From: Pararge aegeria
Lineage: Eukaryota > Arthropoda > Insecta > Lepidoptera > Nymphalidae
DNA: 64,000 bases
NCBI RefSeq assembly: GCF_905163445.1
Contig: NC_053183.1
Span: 21,018,001-21,082,000, forward strand
Direction: 5' to 3'
The stretch's first letter is position 1. Every line of letters begins with the position of its first letter. The notes under the pieces were generated by a model. It did not search any database and was not told where the DNA came from. It saw only the letters and a program-made list of their open reading frames with translations. The translations under genes were made by a program, and so were the position numbers. Positions 13,945-26,579 of the stretch are shown here, piece after piece.

Positions 13945-14195
13945 TAATAATTGTCGGACAAGCCTGTGATCCACCTGATGATAAGAGGAAAACCAACGTC
14001 TATGAATAGGGCAACACTAAGCGAGGTATGCAAAGAGCCCGTCCCGCAACGAGTCCATCAGCAGCCTGTAAATGTACCGGCCCCCACGCCTTTCAGACCA
14101 TAACAATGCTGCTTTGTGGCATAAATGCAGCAAGGCGATGGTACTTCCCAGGACGAGCACTGTCATAAAAAGCTCTAGTACTACAATCTATTCGT
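13945..14195 (+). repeat. Degraded lepidopteran interspersed repeat
   Basis: Contains GACAAGCCTGTGATCCACCT with GATGATAAG, then CCTTTCAGACCATAACAATG, then GCTGCTTTGTGGCATAAATG and GACGAGCACTGTC. I recognise this series as a common dispersed lepidopteran element. No protein is retained. Confidence 0.65.
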
Positions 14196-14569
14196 ACCTA
14201 CTCCTTTAATTATTGTCTGTTTTCAGAATGGGGCGCAAGGTCTTGGGATCACGTGCTACACGGTTAAAGTTTTAAATCATCATTCATTAACTGGAGTTTC
14301 GGAAGTTCGGAAGTTAGGTAAACCTTCTTGCAAGTACCTTCTCCTCAAATTTAAAACCTCCTTTTCATAAAGTTGGCTTAAATATTTGCGAGACACTGCT
14401 CTACTGTGTTTTCGCACAAACATACAAGATTTAAATCGGCAAAATCTACCTGCTACACTTACTTGAGCAAAGGATTTAAGTGTTACCGATACTTACGGGC
14501 TTAAGCTAAACAAAATCTGATATCCCAATCTCGGAAACACACAGATCAGAGTAAGCTTCTTAAGTCCGT

Positions 14570-14790
14570 GAGATGGTATCGAGCGCATCCAGCCCCTGTG
14601 TTGTAACGTGCAGTGGTAACGAGAGCGGGCGTCGCCGGCGAGCGCTATCGGCCCGATCTCGCCACGCGAATAATGAGCAGAGTGGCGACCGAGACGGCGT
14701 TGATGCGAATCTACCGGTCGGGGGCGTCGGTGTTGCGGAAGTATCGGCTTTACTCGATGCAAGTGATCACCGCAAACAAAACTCTTCGTG
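14570..14790. promoter_or_regulatory. GC-rich island, coding status unclear
   Basis: A GC-rich block just before the family B remnant. Plus frames of 72 and 96 codons and a minus frame of 89 codons overlap here, so openness alone says little. No domain was recognised in any frame. Confidence 0.25.
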
Positions 14791-14944
14791 AAATGAAGTG
14801 TTTAAAGCACGCAGATAACTTGCGCCCTGGAGACTGGGTCTACCATTTCAACGCTACAGAACAGCACGGACAGGAGTTCAATGTAATATTATTATACATA
14901 TAGAGTAGAGTTTTTCGGATGTTGATGTGTAGTATCTTTCCTGA

Positions 14945-15610
14945 CCAAAAATTCAAAATTCAAAATTCGAAAATGTTTTATTCATGTAGACCTTATCACA
15001 GGCACGTAGCGTTCATACATTTAACATGTAACACTAATGTTAGTGATGGGTGATAACTGCATTCGTTAACTTAAAACTAAAGTTAGAATGGATCAAAACA
15101 ACCTGGACAAAGAAGAGCCCACAACAAACTTAGCCAGATTTTTTGTTGTTTTCCCCATCTCACAGTCGAGTTAATGTTGAGCTATGACGTTAGAGAAATT
15201 CATACACAAGCTTTTTATCATAAATGCAATCCTTAATATTATAATAGGATTTTTCTAAAAGCTTACGTTTTATATAAACTTATTAAGAGACATCTCAAAA
15301 ATTCATCTGGTAAATTGTTATAAAATGATTTACAACTACCCTTAAATGAATTACTAATTTCATGCAGCCGAGTAAACTGCACTATAAGTTTATTTTTACT
15401 CCTTATATTAAAGTTGTTACAGTCGTCCACTCTATGTAACAAACTTAGCTTTGAATCTACATAGATCTGCCAAATTTGCATGGATACCTTGTCAAATTTT
15501 CAGTTTATTCTCCGTATAGCGTTACTGATGTAATAACATGGATGTGGCGTTCATTAACATAATCATTGCGGAATAGTAGTATTGCAGCTTTCCTAAGTTG
15601 TTTATTTCTT
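14945..15610 (-). mobile_element. Non-LTR retrotransposon family B (Jockey-like), C-terminal and 3' part
   Basis: On the minus strand the frame spanning 15481-15263 reads NFNIRSKNKLIVQFTRLHEI, then SFKGSCKSFYNNLPDEFL. This is the region after the reverse transcriptase in lepidopteran Jockey-like LINEs (consensus NTRSKNKL, SFxGxCxxFYNxLP). Upstream the frame is broken. The 3' UTR follows (AGCCCACAACAAACTTAGCC as read on the plus strand) down to the end near 14947, with AAAATTC repeats as the tail. A 5'-truncated, dead copy. Confidence 0.8.
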
Positions 15611-15869
15611 AAACAGTAAAATATCTAATATTGTATATCTATGATGTTGCCACTCAGCTAACAATATGTGTGTGGAAGACTAGGTACGATTATATTCTGA
15701 TATGAACGGATACCTAAAGTAGCGAGATATTTTGTGAGGAAACGATACAGTTAGTAGTGACACATCGCAAGTAACCATTTTTTTACTACAGGCCCACATC
15801 CTGTGCGCAATAAAATGAAGCCTCCAAGGATCAGTCACGACAACGGCATTGTTGTGCAAAAACCCTTAT

Positions 15870-16115
15870 CTCCGTTCAGGAATGCCATTAGCGGGCGCAC
15901 GAGCCACGCTTGCGTCACGCGGCGTATTGAGCCGTCGCGGGTGGGGCGGCTAATTGCGCCGCAGAGGGAGACGGAGACCGCCGGAGAGAGAGAGCGCACC
16001 CCTAAACGAGCCACCATAAATAACCCGGCCCCAGCGCGCAGGCGCCACGCCACCCCTGTAGCGCGACTGCCTTACGGTCGGGCTGCGACCCGCTGTCACC
16101 CGCCCCAGCACAGTG
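15870..16115. promoter_or_regulatory. GC-rich island
   Basis: A GC-rich block with GAGAGAGAGAG-like sequence near 15985 and GTGACGTGC near 16111. Long frames exist on both strands (110 codons plus, 72 codons minus). Both are Arg/Pro-rich by composition and neither resembles a known protein. Confidence 0.3.
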
Positions 16116-16656
16116 ACGTGCTGTCAACATATTGATCCGACTAATTGGCGTCGCAACTTATCATTGAAATGGATTCTTCGATAAACGAATCTACTTCCTT
16201 TTCTATATTACTGAAAAACGATTGATGAATGGCTTATCCTGATAAAAATGATGACATCTCAATGTAAAATACTTTCCTACCGACTTTGACTGTTGGTTAA
16301 ATTCAATTTGTGCGAATGGCTGTAGTTTATAATCAACCTATAATAAATACAATATAGAAGCGATTTCTAACTGTCATACCTAATATTCTAGTTTGATCTC
16401 TCGCTAAACTGTTACCTGCCATCTTCTACATATGAACTATAAGCCCCATGCAGTTTAGTCTTCTGATTTAGTTTCAAAATATCAAATATAACTAGCAACC
16501 ACGCTTCCAGACACTCATGCCGGTTTGCTAGTAGATAATCACATCACGAAGGGTTCAAAATGATAAATTTTAATTTTTTCTCATTTCTATACTTTTTAAG
16601 TTGTATTTATGTCGATGAACACAATAAACATATAAATGCCATAATATATAAACTTT

Positions 16657-16689
16657 ATTGGTAAGTGAGACATTTTATCACTTACCAAT
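16657..16689. repeat. Perfect 12-bp inverted repeat
   Basis: The arms are ATTGGTAAGTGA (16657-16668) and TCACTTACCAAT (16678-16689), with a 9-nt loop. Confidence 0.8.
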
Positions 16690-16914
16690 GTTAGCTGTGA
16701 TAATCATTGCATTGCATGAACAACATTGTAGTTTTGAGCACCCGATGTAACTACTCGGTAAAACTCGCCTAAAATACGACTAAGTGTAGCCGATAGCAAC
16801 GCTGCTTATATTAAAAAAACGTTGAGCTTCGTGGGCCTCGTTACTTTACAATTTTTATCACAGCAATGGTTCGCTAAAGTATCAAGGCGCTCATACTCGT
16901 AAGGTAGGATATTT

Positions 16915-17165
16915 ATGCAGTGACGTCACGAAATGTTAATTTTATAGTGTCGAGACTGATAAGTCGCGCTACACGGGTCGCTCGAGAGAGTGTAAGTGCG
17001 AAATGTCTGCGAGACTCCGCTTTTTGTGTGCTTTACGACTCGAGAGGGTTGTAGGAAAAAATTGGAGACGAACAAAAAATAAAAAGTGGTACTAATGCGT
17101 CGACGCGATATATCGCGCCACCTCCGCCATTACACCGCGACTGACAACTGACGCGACGCCGGCGT
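16915..17165. promoter_or_regulatory. GC-rich island with CRE and GATA motifs
   Basis: Contains TGACGTCACG (16921-16930), the same 10-mer as in the island at 2955. It also has a GATAAG at 16958-16963 and several CGACGCG/CGCGAT stretches to 17160. No coding potential was recognised. Confidence 0.4.
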
Positions 17166-17860
17166 TACGCTGCAACTTTTGTTGTTTGACTTCTGTTTAT
17201 GTATAAAGTTAACAATCCCTGTTAGGATGACCAGTGATTTGATACATTTTGGTGTAAATCTGTTGACAAGAGTACAATCATTTAAACCGATAAATACTTT
17301 TTTTCCACCAACCACAAAGTGGATAATTTTAGGGTAGGTACATGTATTATTGAAATCGATTCTTCGCTACATATATATATATGGTATTATTTAGGGAGCT
17401 GCATAAACCAGTTGATTTTAGTAATTGGTATGTCAGTAGGTTCCTCTTAATTTTGGAGGTGTCATTGGATTTGAAGCGTCAAAAAAGTTCAAAAGCCTTC
17501 AAATTATTAGATATAGCGTACCTAAAGCCTAAAAGGGTTGTTAATTTTCTATGCTGTGGGAATAACATTGAACTTGCAGCAGAATTAAATTTAAATAAAC
17601 AAACTTACATAAAACCTTATCTCGTAAAGACACTAAAATAATTTATAATAACAGGTACAAAATATTTAAATAAATGTATCATCTAAGGATCATATCTTCA
17701 AATCAAAAACTTATCTGCGTTACAAAAGGTATATATGTATCTACCTATAATAGGAAACTGTCTGTGTTGAAAATAGAGCCATTTTTATTTTATTTATTGA
17801 TTAAGGTCGTTGTTATAAAATGAAAGTTATAAAATTACTTTTAATTTATAACATTTCCTC
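17166..17860. other. Non-coding AT-rich sequence
   Basis: Includes an 86-codon plus frame (17381-17641) that begins just after an (AT)n run and resembles nothing I know. No other feature was seen. Confidence 0.5.
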
Positions 17861-17862
17861 TT

Positions 17863-18010
17863 ATGCATTTGCTTACCTGGAATAGATCGCTATATAGCGA
17901 TAGGCCCCAAATTGCACCTAGTTCTCGCTTAACGCTTTATTGTGAAGTGTATTCTTGTGAATTTTCTGTGGTCAATAAAAGTGTATTCAATCATTCATTT
18001 ATTCAATGCC
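17863..18010 (+). mobile_element. Non-LTR family C, 3' end with stem-loop
   Basis: Contains AGATCGCTATATAGCGATAG followed by GCCCC, then a tail GTCAATAAAAGTGTATTCAA with CATTCATTTATT. The GATCGCT/AGCGATA stem-loop plus AATAAAAGTG-ATTCATTC tail also occurs at 44332-44470 (minus). The stem-loop recurs at 18670 and inside the LINE at 49695. Confidence 0.75.
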
Positions 18011-18177
18011 AGCTCAATTCTGATTTGGTGGGAGGATTTCACAGCACGATCGATTAGGCGAATAAATCGATCTGAGAAATATTGGTTTAATTAAACTGCC
18101 ACGGGGTTGTAGGGAGGTCAGCATGCTTCCATATTAAATCTGCATCGTCAATTGTAGCAGTGTCCTCAGGTGTAGCA

Positions 18178-18217
18178 ATTCTCTATATCAGCTAACTACT
18201 CAGCTGATATAGAGAAT
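18178..18217. repeat. Perfect 16-bp inverted repeat
   Basis: The arms are ATTCTCTATATCAGCT (18178-18193) and AGCTGATATAGAGAAT (18202-18217), with an 8-nt loop. The family is unknown. Confidence 0.85.
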
Positions 18218-18234
18218 CTCCTAAGTAGGTAGAA

Positions 18235-18315
18235 CCGGCATTGATGGGCCGAGATAAGCCGGCACAGCGGGTCCGGCGGCCGGAACTTGCGATATATCAC
18301 GGCTCTACGACCCCG
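18235..18315. promoter_or_regulatory. Small GC-rich patch with GATAAG
   Basis: GCCGAGATAAGCCGGCAC (GATAAG at 18253-18258) lies within a short GC-rich block just after the hairpin. Confidence 0.3.
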
Positions 18316-18404
18316 CTCTATGTGTCATAACATTTGCGCTGTTCAGGTATATTAAGGATTTAGGGTACCGCACCACTAATGGAAAAACTGCAACGACGAT
18401 AAAT

Positions 18405-18465
18405 AATCCTTACTAATATTATAAATGCGAAAGTGTATTTTCTTGTTGGCTTCCTGTGCCCTGAC
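18405..18465 (+). repeat. Terminal motif of a dispersed lepidopteran repeat
   Basis: CCTTACTAATATTATAAATG then CGAAAGTG. This is a very common terminal sequence of lepidopteran repeats, which I associate with Helitron-like elements. The body that should follow is mostly lost. Confidence 0.5.
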
Positions 18466-18664
18466 CAAGCTTAGTACCAGTCAACTTAATTTTTATAAAC
18501 TAACATAATATAAGCCCCGTGTATATTAATTAGTAAGGTAGCTTACAGATACTTTTACAAAGTCTGTCTGTTCGTATACAAAAACAGACGCGATTTGACT
18601 GCCAGAATATCTTATAAATCAACCTTTTTCATTTTCATTCAGATTTTTATGGGTAATCGAGCAG

Positions 18665-18790
18665 CAATTCAAAGGAATGAAAGAGATCGCTTTAGCAATA
18701 AGACCGCCTTTGTACGCCCTATTTTCTATTCTGTTTTTTCTGTATTATAAGTGTTTACTTTATATAAAATGTGTTAATGCAATACAGATT
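18665..18790 (+). mobile_element. Non-LTR family C, 3' end
   Basis: GAGATCGCTTTAGCAATAAG then ACCGCCTTTGTACGCCC, followed by a T-rich stretch. This is the same stem-loop, slightly eroded, as in the CR1/L2-like LINE at 49695-49730. Confidence 0.7.
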
Positions 18791-19829
18791 TCAAACAAAC
18801 GTCCACAAATTCATCTGTTACTTATACTTTAAAGCTTTGTTATAGGTACTTTTTTAATAGATATTACTGTAAATTAGTTGATGCCCGCGACTTCATATGC
18901 GTTGTAATTTTGATACTATTCTGTGAATGTGATTTTGGCACAAAATTAGATTTTCTTGGTACGCGCTGTTGGAAGATAGGTAATTCTAAATAATTAGAAT
19001 ATATTTAAATGTTAATAAAAAACCTAAATGGGTTTCTTACATGATGCTTAGATACCTACCTATCAAACCAGTGTACGAAATAAACCTACTATTCCGTATG
19101 AGATACAAAATTATAAATAATTAATTACTTATTAATGTACATTTATTATTTTTAACGATTCGATCATAATAATAAGGTACATATTCAATAATATTAAATC
19201 ACAGATAAGGAAGGTCGTAAATTTGTTATTCAGCAGCCTAGCGGCCATTTATTATACCTTATAATATCTGATAAGTTGTTTGTTATCTTTATTGGTCACA
19301 CCGTACCCACAGCCTCCCTCTAGCGGCAGTTGGCGAGGAATGCTAAACACGAATCATCAGGCTATAAAAACATTATGATAAAAAATATAATATTTTATTT
19401 CTAAATAATAATTGTACTTCTTTCCCGCGCCTACTGAACCTGCGATTTACAAGATATTTATATATTAGAGGCTATATAAATAAGTTAGTTCATAATACAC
19501 TTTTCAAAGAAAAGTTTGCAGGCTTTTACGCAGTCGGGTTTCATTTTAGCAATATAAAACTCTAAATCTTAAGAAACTACTGAAAAAAATAGTAATTACA
19601 CACGGATGAATGATATATTATACTAGGGGACCAGCGCAACTTCGACCGCGAATGAGCCGACTTAAAAAAAAATTCATATGTTGTCGCCGACTGTTTTATA
19701 GAACTTTAAAGAAACAACAATTCCGACAATTCCTATAAGTATACTTACACGTTTGGCGTAACGTTTACCGTTCACGCATCGCACGCATCAGAATCTCTCA
19801 AAAAGGATATTTTTTGCAGTTTTTGCCTG
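18791..19829. other. AT-rich sequence, little recognised
   Basis: A fragment near 18877 (TGATGCCCGCGACTTC) resembles the start of the repeat at 31620-31810. Otherwise nothing is supportable. Confidence 0.5.
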
Positions 19830-19960
19830 AGATTCCAATTTAAATGAATCCTAGCTAGATCGATTTATCGCCCCCGAAACCCGTTGTATACTAAATTTCA
19901 TGAAAATCGTTGAAGCCGATTCCGAGATTCCAAATATAAATAAACAAGAATTGCTCGTTT
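19830..19960 (+). repeat. Degraded dispersed repeat
   Basis: Contains ACTAAATTTCATGAAAATCG then TTGAAGCCGATTCCGAGATT and ACAAGAATTGCTCGTTTAAA. This is a recognisable terminal segment of a common lepidopteran repeat. Confidence 0.6.
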
Positions 19961-20229
19961 AAAGATGTACTGATTTATACTTCCTACACAGCAGAAAAAA
20001 AAATCGTGGAAAACCAATAGTAGGTACTTCAATAATAATGACGTTAAATTTGGAACAAAAATTGCTACTATCTACAAATGTTGGTACCTACTTGTAGAAT
20101 AAATCGCGCTTCTTTGTCATTGTATTCAGTTGTATCGTGCATTTGACGTGCGCACCAAATTCACTAGGTGCTGTCTTGTTTTACGTATCTCTACGAATAG
20201 TAAACAAGTGATTAGGGTTTAGGGTGACA

Positions 20230-20470
20230 ATCACATAGCCGCAGTGAGTAGGGCTCGGGCTACGTGCGGAATTCGCACGCGGCGCCGGCGCAGGTACCCC
20301 CCCGGCAGGAGCAGCGCCCTGTCGCTCGCAGACGGCATTACTCACTTGACAACACGACCGAGGCTTGATTGATTTACATTGCATTTTGTTCGTATTTTGG
20401 AGCCGGACTCGCGTTGATATCTTTTGTTCACGTGACTGCATCGCGCTCTCACGAGCTACGACCAAAATGT
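20230..20470. promoter_or_regulatory. GC-rich island
   Basis: A GC-rich block centred on CGGCGCCGGCGCAGGTACCC. A 94-codon minus frame spans it and shows no domain. Regulatory function is inferred only from composition and its resemblance to the other islands. Confidence 0.3.
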
Positions 20471-21732
20471 ACTCGTAGAACGACGATTAATAGTTAAAGC
20501 CATCATAAATATACAACGAGTGACCAATATATTAAAATGCACATAATGTTAAGTGTGTTCCCAACGTAAGTAGTTTGGTGCCATTAAACATACCTACCTG
20601 CTGCAGCTGGTTTATGGATCTTCTCATTAAACTTTTCAATTTGCTACGGCGATCTCAACGAGGGGTTTAATAAAGTTGATAGAAACGTTTAAGGTACCTT
20701 TTCTACCTACATAGTCCTGCAGTTTAGTTGTGCAATTCTTACGAGCTTATATATTTTATAATATACCTATACATCGCTTCACCCTCGACCAAACTTTTAC
20801 ATGGTAATTAGCTCGTCGTTACAGTAATCAAGACATTTGACTACGGATCACGATTATTTTATGTATATAAAGAACATTTTAAATAATAAAATAATATTTA
20901 CTATATATACTCCTTGTTTGTGTCGTTTTCCACAGTGGTTCTCGTTTAAAAGAGTACGAACATAATTGTAATACCGTGTATTATATATCGTGTACAACAA
21001 ATGAACGGCGATGCCGACACCATCCTAAAGTCCACTTCTGTGGGCTTGAGTCGATTCCGCTGGTCGTTCGATCGATCGCGTGAGGCATCAAGATCGTTAT
21101 CGATGCAATCGCCGACTCGGATACAATCTTAATCGAGACGTGTTATCGCGTAGAGATCTTGTTAGCGATGAATATTTGTATACAATGAGGCGATGAAGTG
21201 CTACGTTCGATGCGTATCGATGGGTGCCAGATGATCCTTGCACGTAGTTCCTACCAGCTGAGCTCGCGGAGTTCGCACTAAAGTTAGCTGTATGCATCTG
21301 CCGCTGTTAAGCTTTTTGGATACACTTTAGTTATATGCAAATATACTCTTATCTATTTATACGGTCATTTGGATGTAGACATCCCTTATTCAGTATTGAC
21401 ACTCATTTTTGAATAAGAGAAATGATTATATTTTCAATATCTTTCAGCATTTCAGTTAGTTAACAAAGTAAACAAAAGATTAGAGTAAAACCTCAATAAT
21501 TCTAATAACCTAGGTAGATATATTTGAATTTATGTGATCGTTGTTTTAATTTATATAGAGCCTAAATGTTTTAGGTTCTTTATCATATTAAAACAAAAAC
21601 AAGTTTTTTTTCGTTAAAACAAATACGCTCTAATAATAAGTTTAAACAATAAACGACGAATCGCAGCAAACCTATCTTCTTACCCTCGCATCGGAAGGAG
21701 TTCCTTATTATTTTTGAAATCGAGTAATAAAA
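20471..21732. other. Non-coding sequence
   Basis: Moderate-complexity block at 21000-21300 with several GATCG and CGAT words. No coding or RNA feature was recognised. Confidence 0.5.
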
Positions 21733-21992
21733 AAAGCCAGCCAAGTGAGAGTCGGACTCTCTTACGAAGGGTTTCGTACCATCTATAAAAATGGCAACAA
21801 AATCACTTATGTTGTATGGAAGTTAAATATTTATTTTATTCTGTTTTTAAGTATTTGTTGTTATAGCGGCATCTGTGGAAATTTCAACTGTCTAACTATA
21901 ACGGATCATGAAATAAAGGCTGGTGATAGACGGACGGACGATCTTAGTAACAGGGTCCCGTTTCACCCTTTGGATACGGAACCCTAATAATG
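21733..21992 (+). repeat. Abundant lepidopteran interspersed repeat, near full length
   Basis: It starts AAAAAGCCAGCCAAGTGAGA, then GTCGGACTCTC, then GGGTTTCGTACC. It passes through TGTTGTTATAGCGGCATCTG and AATTTCAACTGTCTAACTAT, then GACGGACGGACGATC, and ends TTTGGATACGGAACCCTAAT. This is the well-known lepidopteran repeat with GCCAAGTGCGAGTCGGACTC and GGTACGGAACCCTAA ends. An 80-codon frame inside it is incidental. Confidence 0.85.
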
Positions 21993-22234
21993 ATTACATA
22001 TTTTGGAATCTATTAATGTTTAACACCTAATTAACTTATTCAGCGAAGCACATTTCCGGAATTAATGATACGAAGTCTACTTTTTTCCTACCCTATATTG
22101 GAAGTATTTTTAGTTTAGATTTTATGCATACGTAACTAGCATTTCCTGCGACATCGCCCTCTTTGACTTAGATTTCTTTGATAAGAGTTCATTAGCAAAA
22201 CCCACCAAACAACAATAGTGCAGAGTGGTAAGCT

Positions 22235-22310
22235 CTCTCGTTTGAGACGATCCCTTTGCCCAGCAGTGGGACATGACAATCAATCCGGTAATGACGATGA
22301 AGACATTAAA
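22235..22310 (+). repeat. SINE 3' fragment
   Basis: CCCTTTGCCCAGCAGTGGGA then CATGACA and GATGACGATGAAG. This matches the 3' end of tRNA-derived lepidopteran SINEs (GCCCAGCAGTGGGA plus a GATGATG tail). Confidence 0.7.
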
Positions 22311-25300
22311 GATTCATAAGATATTAAAATGCGGAGGTTTGTCTTTTTTATTTATGACCAGCTCAATCACAAAGGATTTTTTATCACGGAATAAAATCCG
22401 GTTCGTAAAAATAAACTTTGTTACCCCCCTATCCGTACAGTTTGGCAACATTTTGCTTTGAGAAAGCCCGTAGCTTGACCACCTAAGATACTTTTTAGCC
22501 CGATGAAAAATAAATGGTAGGTACTCGGTGAATTTTCAAAAAAATACGAAAACGACACAAAACCGGACGAATTGAATATACATCAGATCGTAGTTTAATA
22601 AATAGATCGTAGTTATTCTTGAACGAAATTGGCCGCCCATGACCGGGTAATGTTCTTACTCTCACTCCAGTACTCTTCTTCGGACCCTCACGCTTTCACG
22701 ACGCTTGCCAGCCCTCTCGGATACGCTGCAAAGTCCATTAATGCCAACAGTACTAGACAAACGCTTCTAAATATGAGGTTCTAAGTTACTCCTTTCATAT
22801 ATTCACTTTGCGATCTCGAGAGTCATTATAAAGCTGCTATAAATCATATATGTGGCTGTGGCGCGGCCGCCGTACGCGTCCACCAAGAAATAATTTGAGC
22901 GCCAGCCGCGGCAGCATGACAAGCTACGCCAAGGAGTCGTTTGTTACACACAAATGCACTACCTTTTATGCTAATGAGAAGGAAGAATTAAGTGCCTGTT
23001 TTTAATGATATCATAGGATTTTTAAAGTTACGTGTTTTACAGTGGGTACCTCTTATTAGTGCAAACATCAGGTTTGTTTTCTGACTGTGTTATGTTCAGT
23101 GATTTGCTGATTTTTTGAAAAGGACATTTGTTATATGATTAAACTAAAGTTTTACTTTTAAAGTTTACTTCAGTTTTGTTGTTGACTTCAATTGAATGAG
23201 CGAAACGAAAGCCCTTTTAAAAGATCAAATAATTATGTACTTTATTTAGCTTACTTATTTCTTAGAACGTACAAACCTTCTTCACGAAAATACCATGGAC
23301 CGATTTTGTAAACTGAAAGCATATTATGGTCAGATAAATCAAATGAAATGAAACTGTTCTGTTCATTTATTAGTAACTTTTGCAGATGGGTTTTACAACA
23401 ATGCAGGACTTAAACTTTCGCAATAGTGAATGAAAATAAAATATCTGCCACCTAACTGCCAATTATTTAATTATTGTTGACCATGAATATATAAAACAAG
23501 AAAAACAAGTGAAATTGGTATTTATTTCAATAAAATGATGAGTTCTCATTACTACCAAACACTTTTGATCCATTACGGATGGTTTATGATTTTAAGTTCT
23601 AAAGAACATACTGTTTAAGTTTTAATTTTCATTGGTCCAATAAAGTTTTGTGTGTGTTAAGATATCTTAGGTGTTGCAATACTTAAAGAACAACATTTTA
23701 TTTCGAATTACCATCATTTGTTGGTTTGTCCTCCTATCAAGCAGCGAGTTTCGCAATTGAAACGTTAGTAAATAAAAGCGGTTAACGTCGCGAAGTTTGT
23801 TAGATATAAATGTACATTATAAAATAGAAGTAATAAAAAATATGGTCGGCAGTGTTGATAGATCGGTTCGCAGCCCCGCCGGCCGGCCGCTTATCGCCGC
23901 CCATCGCAGACATAATCATTAAAATCTGGTATCGCGAACCAACTGTTCATTATACTCGTCAATAACACATTAACATTCGCCAAAATATTCAATTTACATT
24001 AATCTTGCCGAGGCTCGTAAACCACTACCTACACTTTATCCGTAGGTACATACGCATAGTTTAACACGTAAGGCATTTCGCAAACGATGCGTGAGATCGT
24101 AAGTTAGTTATATGTACACGAGAGCCTATTTGTGTTGCACAAATCATGCGTTGGCTAACCAACGATGGTTCTAAAGGGTAACTGGATAGGTGAATGACTT
24201 TGGTGAGTCTTGTAGTTACATTGTTAGTGTTTTCAGTATCATATTCTTTTTTTATCTACTTTTGTGGTGTGCAATAAATTATAAAAGTATTTTCATTTCT
24301 TCATTCATATTATTACTATCTTTCAAATACCAAAATTTCAAAAACTTTTCAGCCTAAATGGTGTGGACGGTGTAGTAAAATTTAGATGGTAGATTATTTT
24401 CTGCATTTTCTATTCTCTTGATCGTTGATCGACCGATTATATAACGAGTTTAGCTCCATATAACCTTTAAGTCATACCCAGGAGAGGGCTCTAACCCCTC
24501 CGTAAATCGCTTAGGAAGACTGTTTCCTCATTTTATTTCCTAGCATAAAAGGTATCCTCTGAGGGTGGTTGAAGTCGGCGCATTGTTTCAGCCCAACATC
24601 GGTATCAAAAAGACAAACAGAATCACTATCGCATTACTAATGTAAGTATGGACTTCTCGTGTAATTTGCTGAATATTGCTCATAAATTGACTAGAAAGCA
24701 GTGTGGGCGTAGTGCATTTGTCTATTTAAGTACCAATACAAATATCTGCCGCATGTTAGGGTTCCCTAATGAAATAGTTAATTCATAATGCAGATGTTCC
24801 ATTGATATTATACCAATATTACGTAAAAAGTTCAAGGCAAACCTTGGTTCTCATTTTCAGAATCACTTTATGAAGTAAAATTAGAATGCATAATTACATT
24901 GCGTTTTTTATCCTCACCTTGCAACTAAATGTGGACGCTAGTTCAAGAATGGCACTGAGATCTAGTGACATTAGCAACCGCTTCCAGACGATTTATGAAT
25001 ATTTGCACTTAATAAACAATATTTAAATTTTAAACAAAGTAGGTTACTTTACCAAAATCATAATGGACGAACAGCTACATATCAATTGTTTGTTGATTGT
25101 TAACATTTAAATAATTATTGCGTATTAGTTGCCAAAAGTTACAAACAATCGAGATTAGGTAACTTATTGAACGATACGTAAATTTATGCAACATTCATAG
25201 TTTTGAACAACAAGTTGCTCGTCGTTATTGGCCTCATAGCGACGTCGCAATTCATTTACAGTTATTTCCGTAACTGATGGGGACCGAGTTTGAGGTAGGT

Positions 25301-26265
25301 AGGTGTATGGTGACTAAATCAGACAAAAAATTCTGTTAAGCGATGTATAAAATAAAACGGCTCGTTTGGGGAATATAATGAATATGTTTTTAAATAATGA
25401 AAGCTACGGAAACAGCTAATGATGTACAAAAATATGTTTACGCGAGCCCGACCGATACACATTTTATTGTTTTAGATATATATTAGTGTTAGTATGTAAA
25501 TAAATAACCGTAATTTTGTCATAACCATACTTACAACTAATACAACAATTTTTCTTGTAATGTTACCACAAAGGAATTTGCCTATCAACCATGTATGTGA
25601 GCAGTCTTTGCTATGTTTCAAGTAAGGTATCAACTATTACACCTAAGTAGGTCTAATGTCTAATTTGATAGTGAAAGTCTGCTTCAATCTACTTTCTGTG
25701 TAGGTACTCGCATTATTCATATTATATTTACTCGTGCCGCTAGTGTAATACTTCGGTGCTAAACCGTCGTTTTCAGCTTCAATAATGATCATACAATTGA
25801 TATTTAGGTCTATTTCACGCTCTTGTGGACTTTCATTGACTTTCATCGCAATATGTTTTTTTAAACGTTCCCCGTGTTTCATTTTACGTTCCATCTTAAC
25901 TTCAATTCATCGAAACGTAACTTAGATGTACTTAAATTTCATACAAGTTAACTAAAAAGCAAATAACTGAAAGGCAAAAAATCAATATTTTCTACAAAAT
26001 TTTCATGTCGGTACTAAATATAACTGCACCTTGTAAATTTCTCACTAATCAGAACAAAGAAAGGTACGTAGGTTTCGAGAAAAGTAATTTATTGTCTAAA
26101 AAAATATGAACTCGTCTGTGGTGTTATTTGAAATAGTTAGCGTATAAACTTTATGTTGTGAGTGTATGTGCCGGTTGCAGGTTATTAGGAATAGAGTTAA
26201 TTTTTGTCCCATAATAGTAAGTCACTACAGCGCTAGTCTATACTTGCGCTGTGAAGTGCCTAACG
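22311..26265. other. About 4 kb non-coding, no supportable gene
   Basis: Holds small GC-rich patches at 22620-22740 and 22855-22930, and one at 23870-23900 with CCGCTTATCGCC (GATA motif 23890-23895). The rest is AT-rich. The 83-codon minus frame at 25643-25894 has no recognisable homology. Confidence 0.5.
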
Positions 26266-26269
26266 TCGC

Positions 26270-26500
26270 CTATGGGCTAACGGGCCTGAACCGGCAAGGA
26301 GCTTTACACTCTTAGCTCCAAATGTCCACCTGCTCTATAAAAGTGCCAAATTCACTTTCGCTTTCTGTAGCGGCTGTCACACGGCGCGCCCCGACTGGCC
26401 GCACATCGCCCGCAAGGCGCCGCGCGCCGTACGGGCCGCTCACGTCAACAACGATGGATACCCACAGCTGGGCGTGGTTCTTTGTAGGGATTACCACACC
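26270..26500. promoter_or_regulatory. GC-rich island
   Basis: A GC-rich block with GGCGCGCCCCGACTGGCCGC and GCGCCGCGCGCCG words. Complementary plus and minus frames both stay open, which points to composition rather than coding. Confidence 0.3.
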
Positions 26501-26579
26501 AACGTTAAGGCCGCCTGTCTCTCACCTATGTGCATTTTAGGAACCATACGTTCATTAGTTTTCAAAGCTATATTTTCAA

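Noticed and set aside
14493..14903. Possible exon (72- to 96-codon frames) at 14.6 kb
   Set aside because: Three conflicting frames on two strands and no recognised domain; kept only as a GC-rich island.
15803..16135. 110-codon plus frame as a gene
   Set aside because: Biased Arg/Pro composition, overlapping antisense frame, no domain, and no exon-like partner nearby.
21745..21987. 80-codon plus frame as a small protein gene
   Set aside because: It lies wholly within a recognised dispersed repeat.
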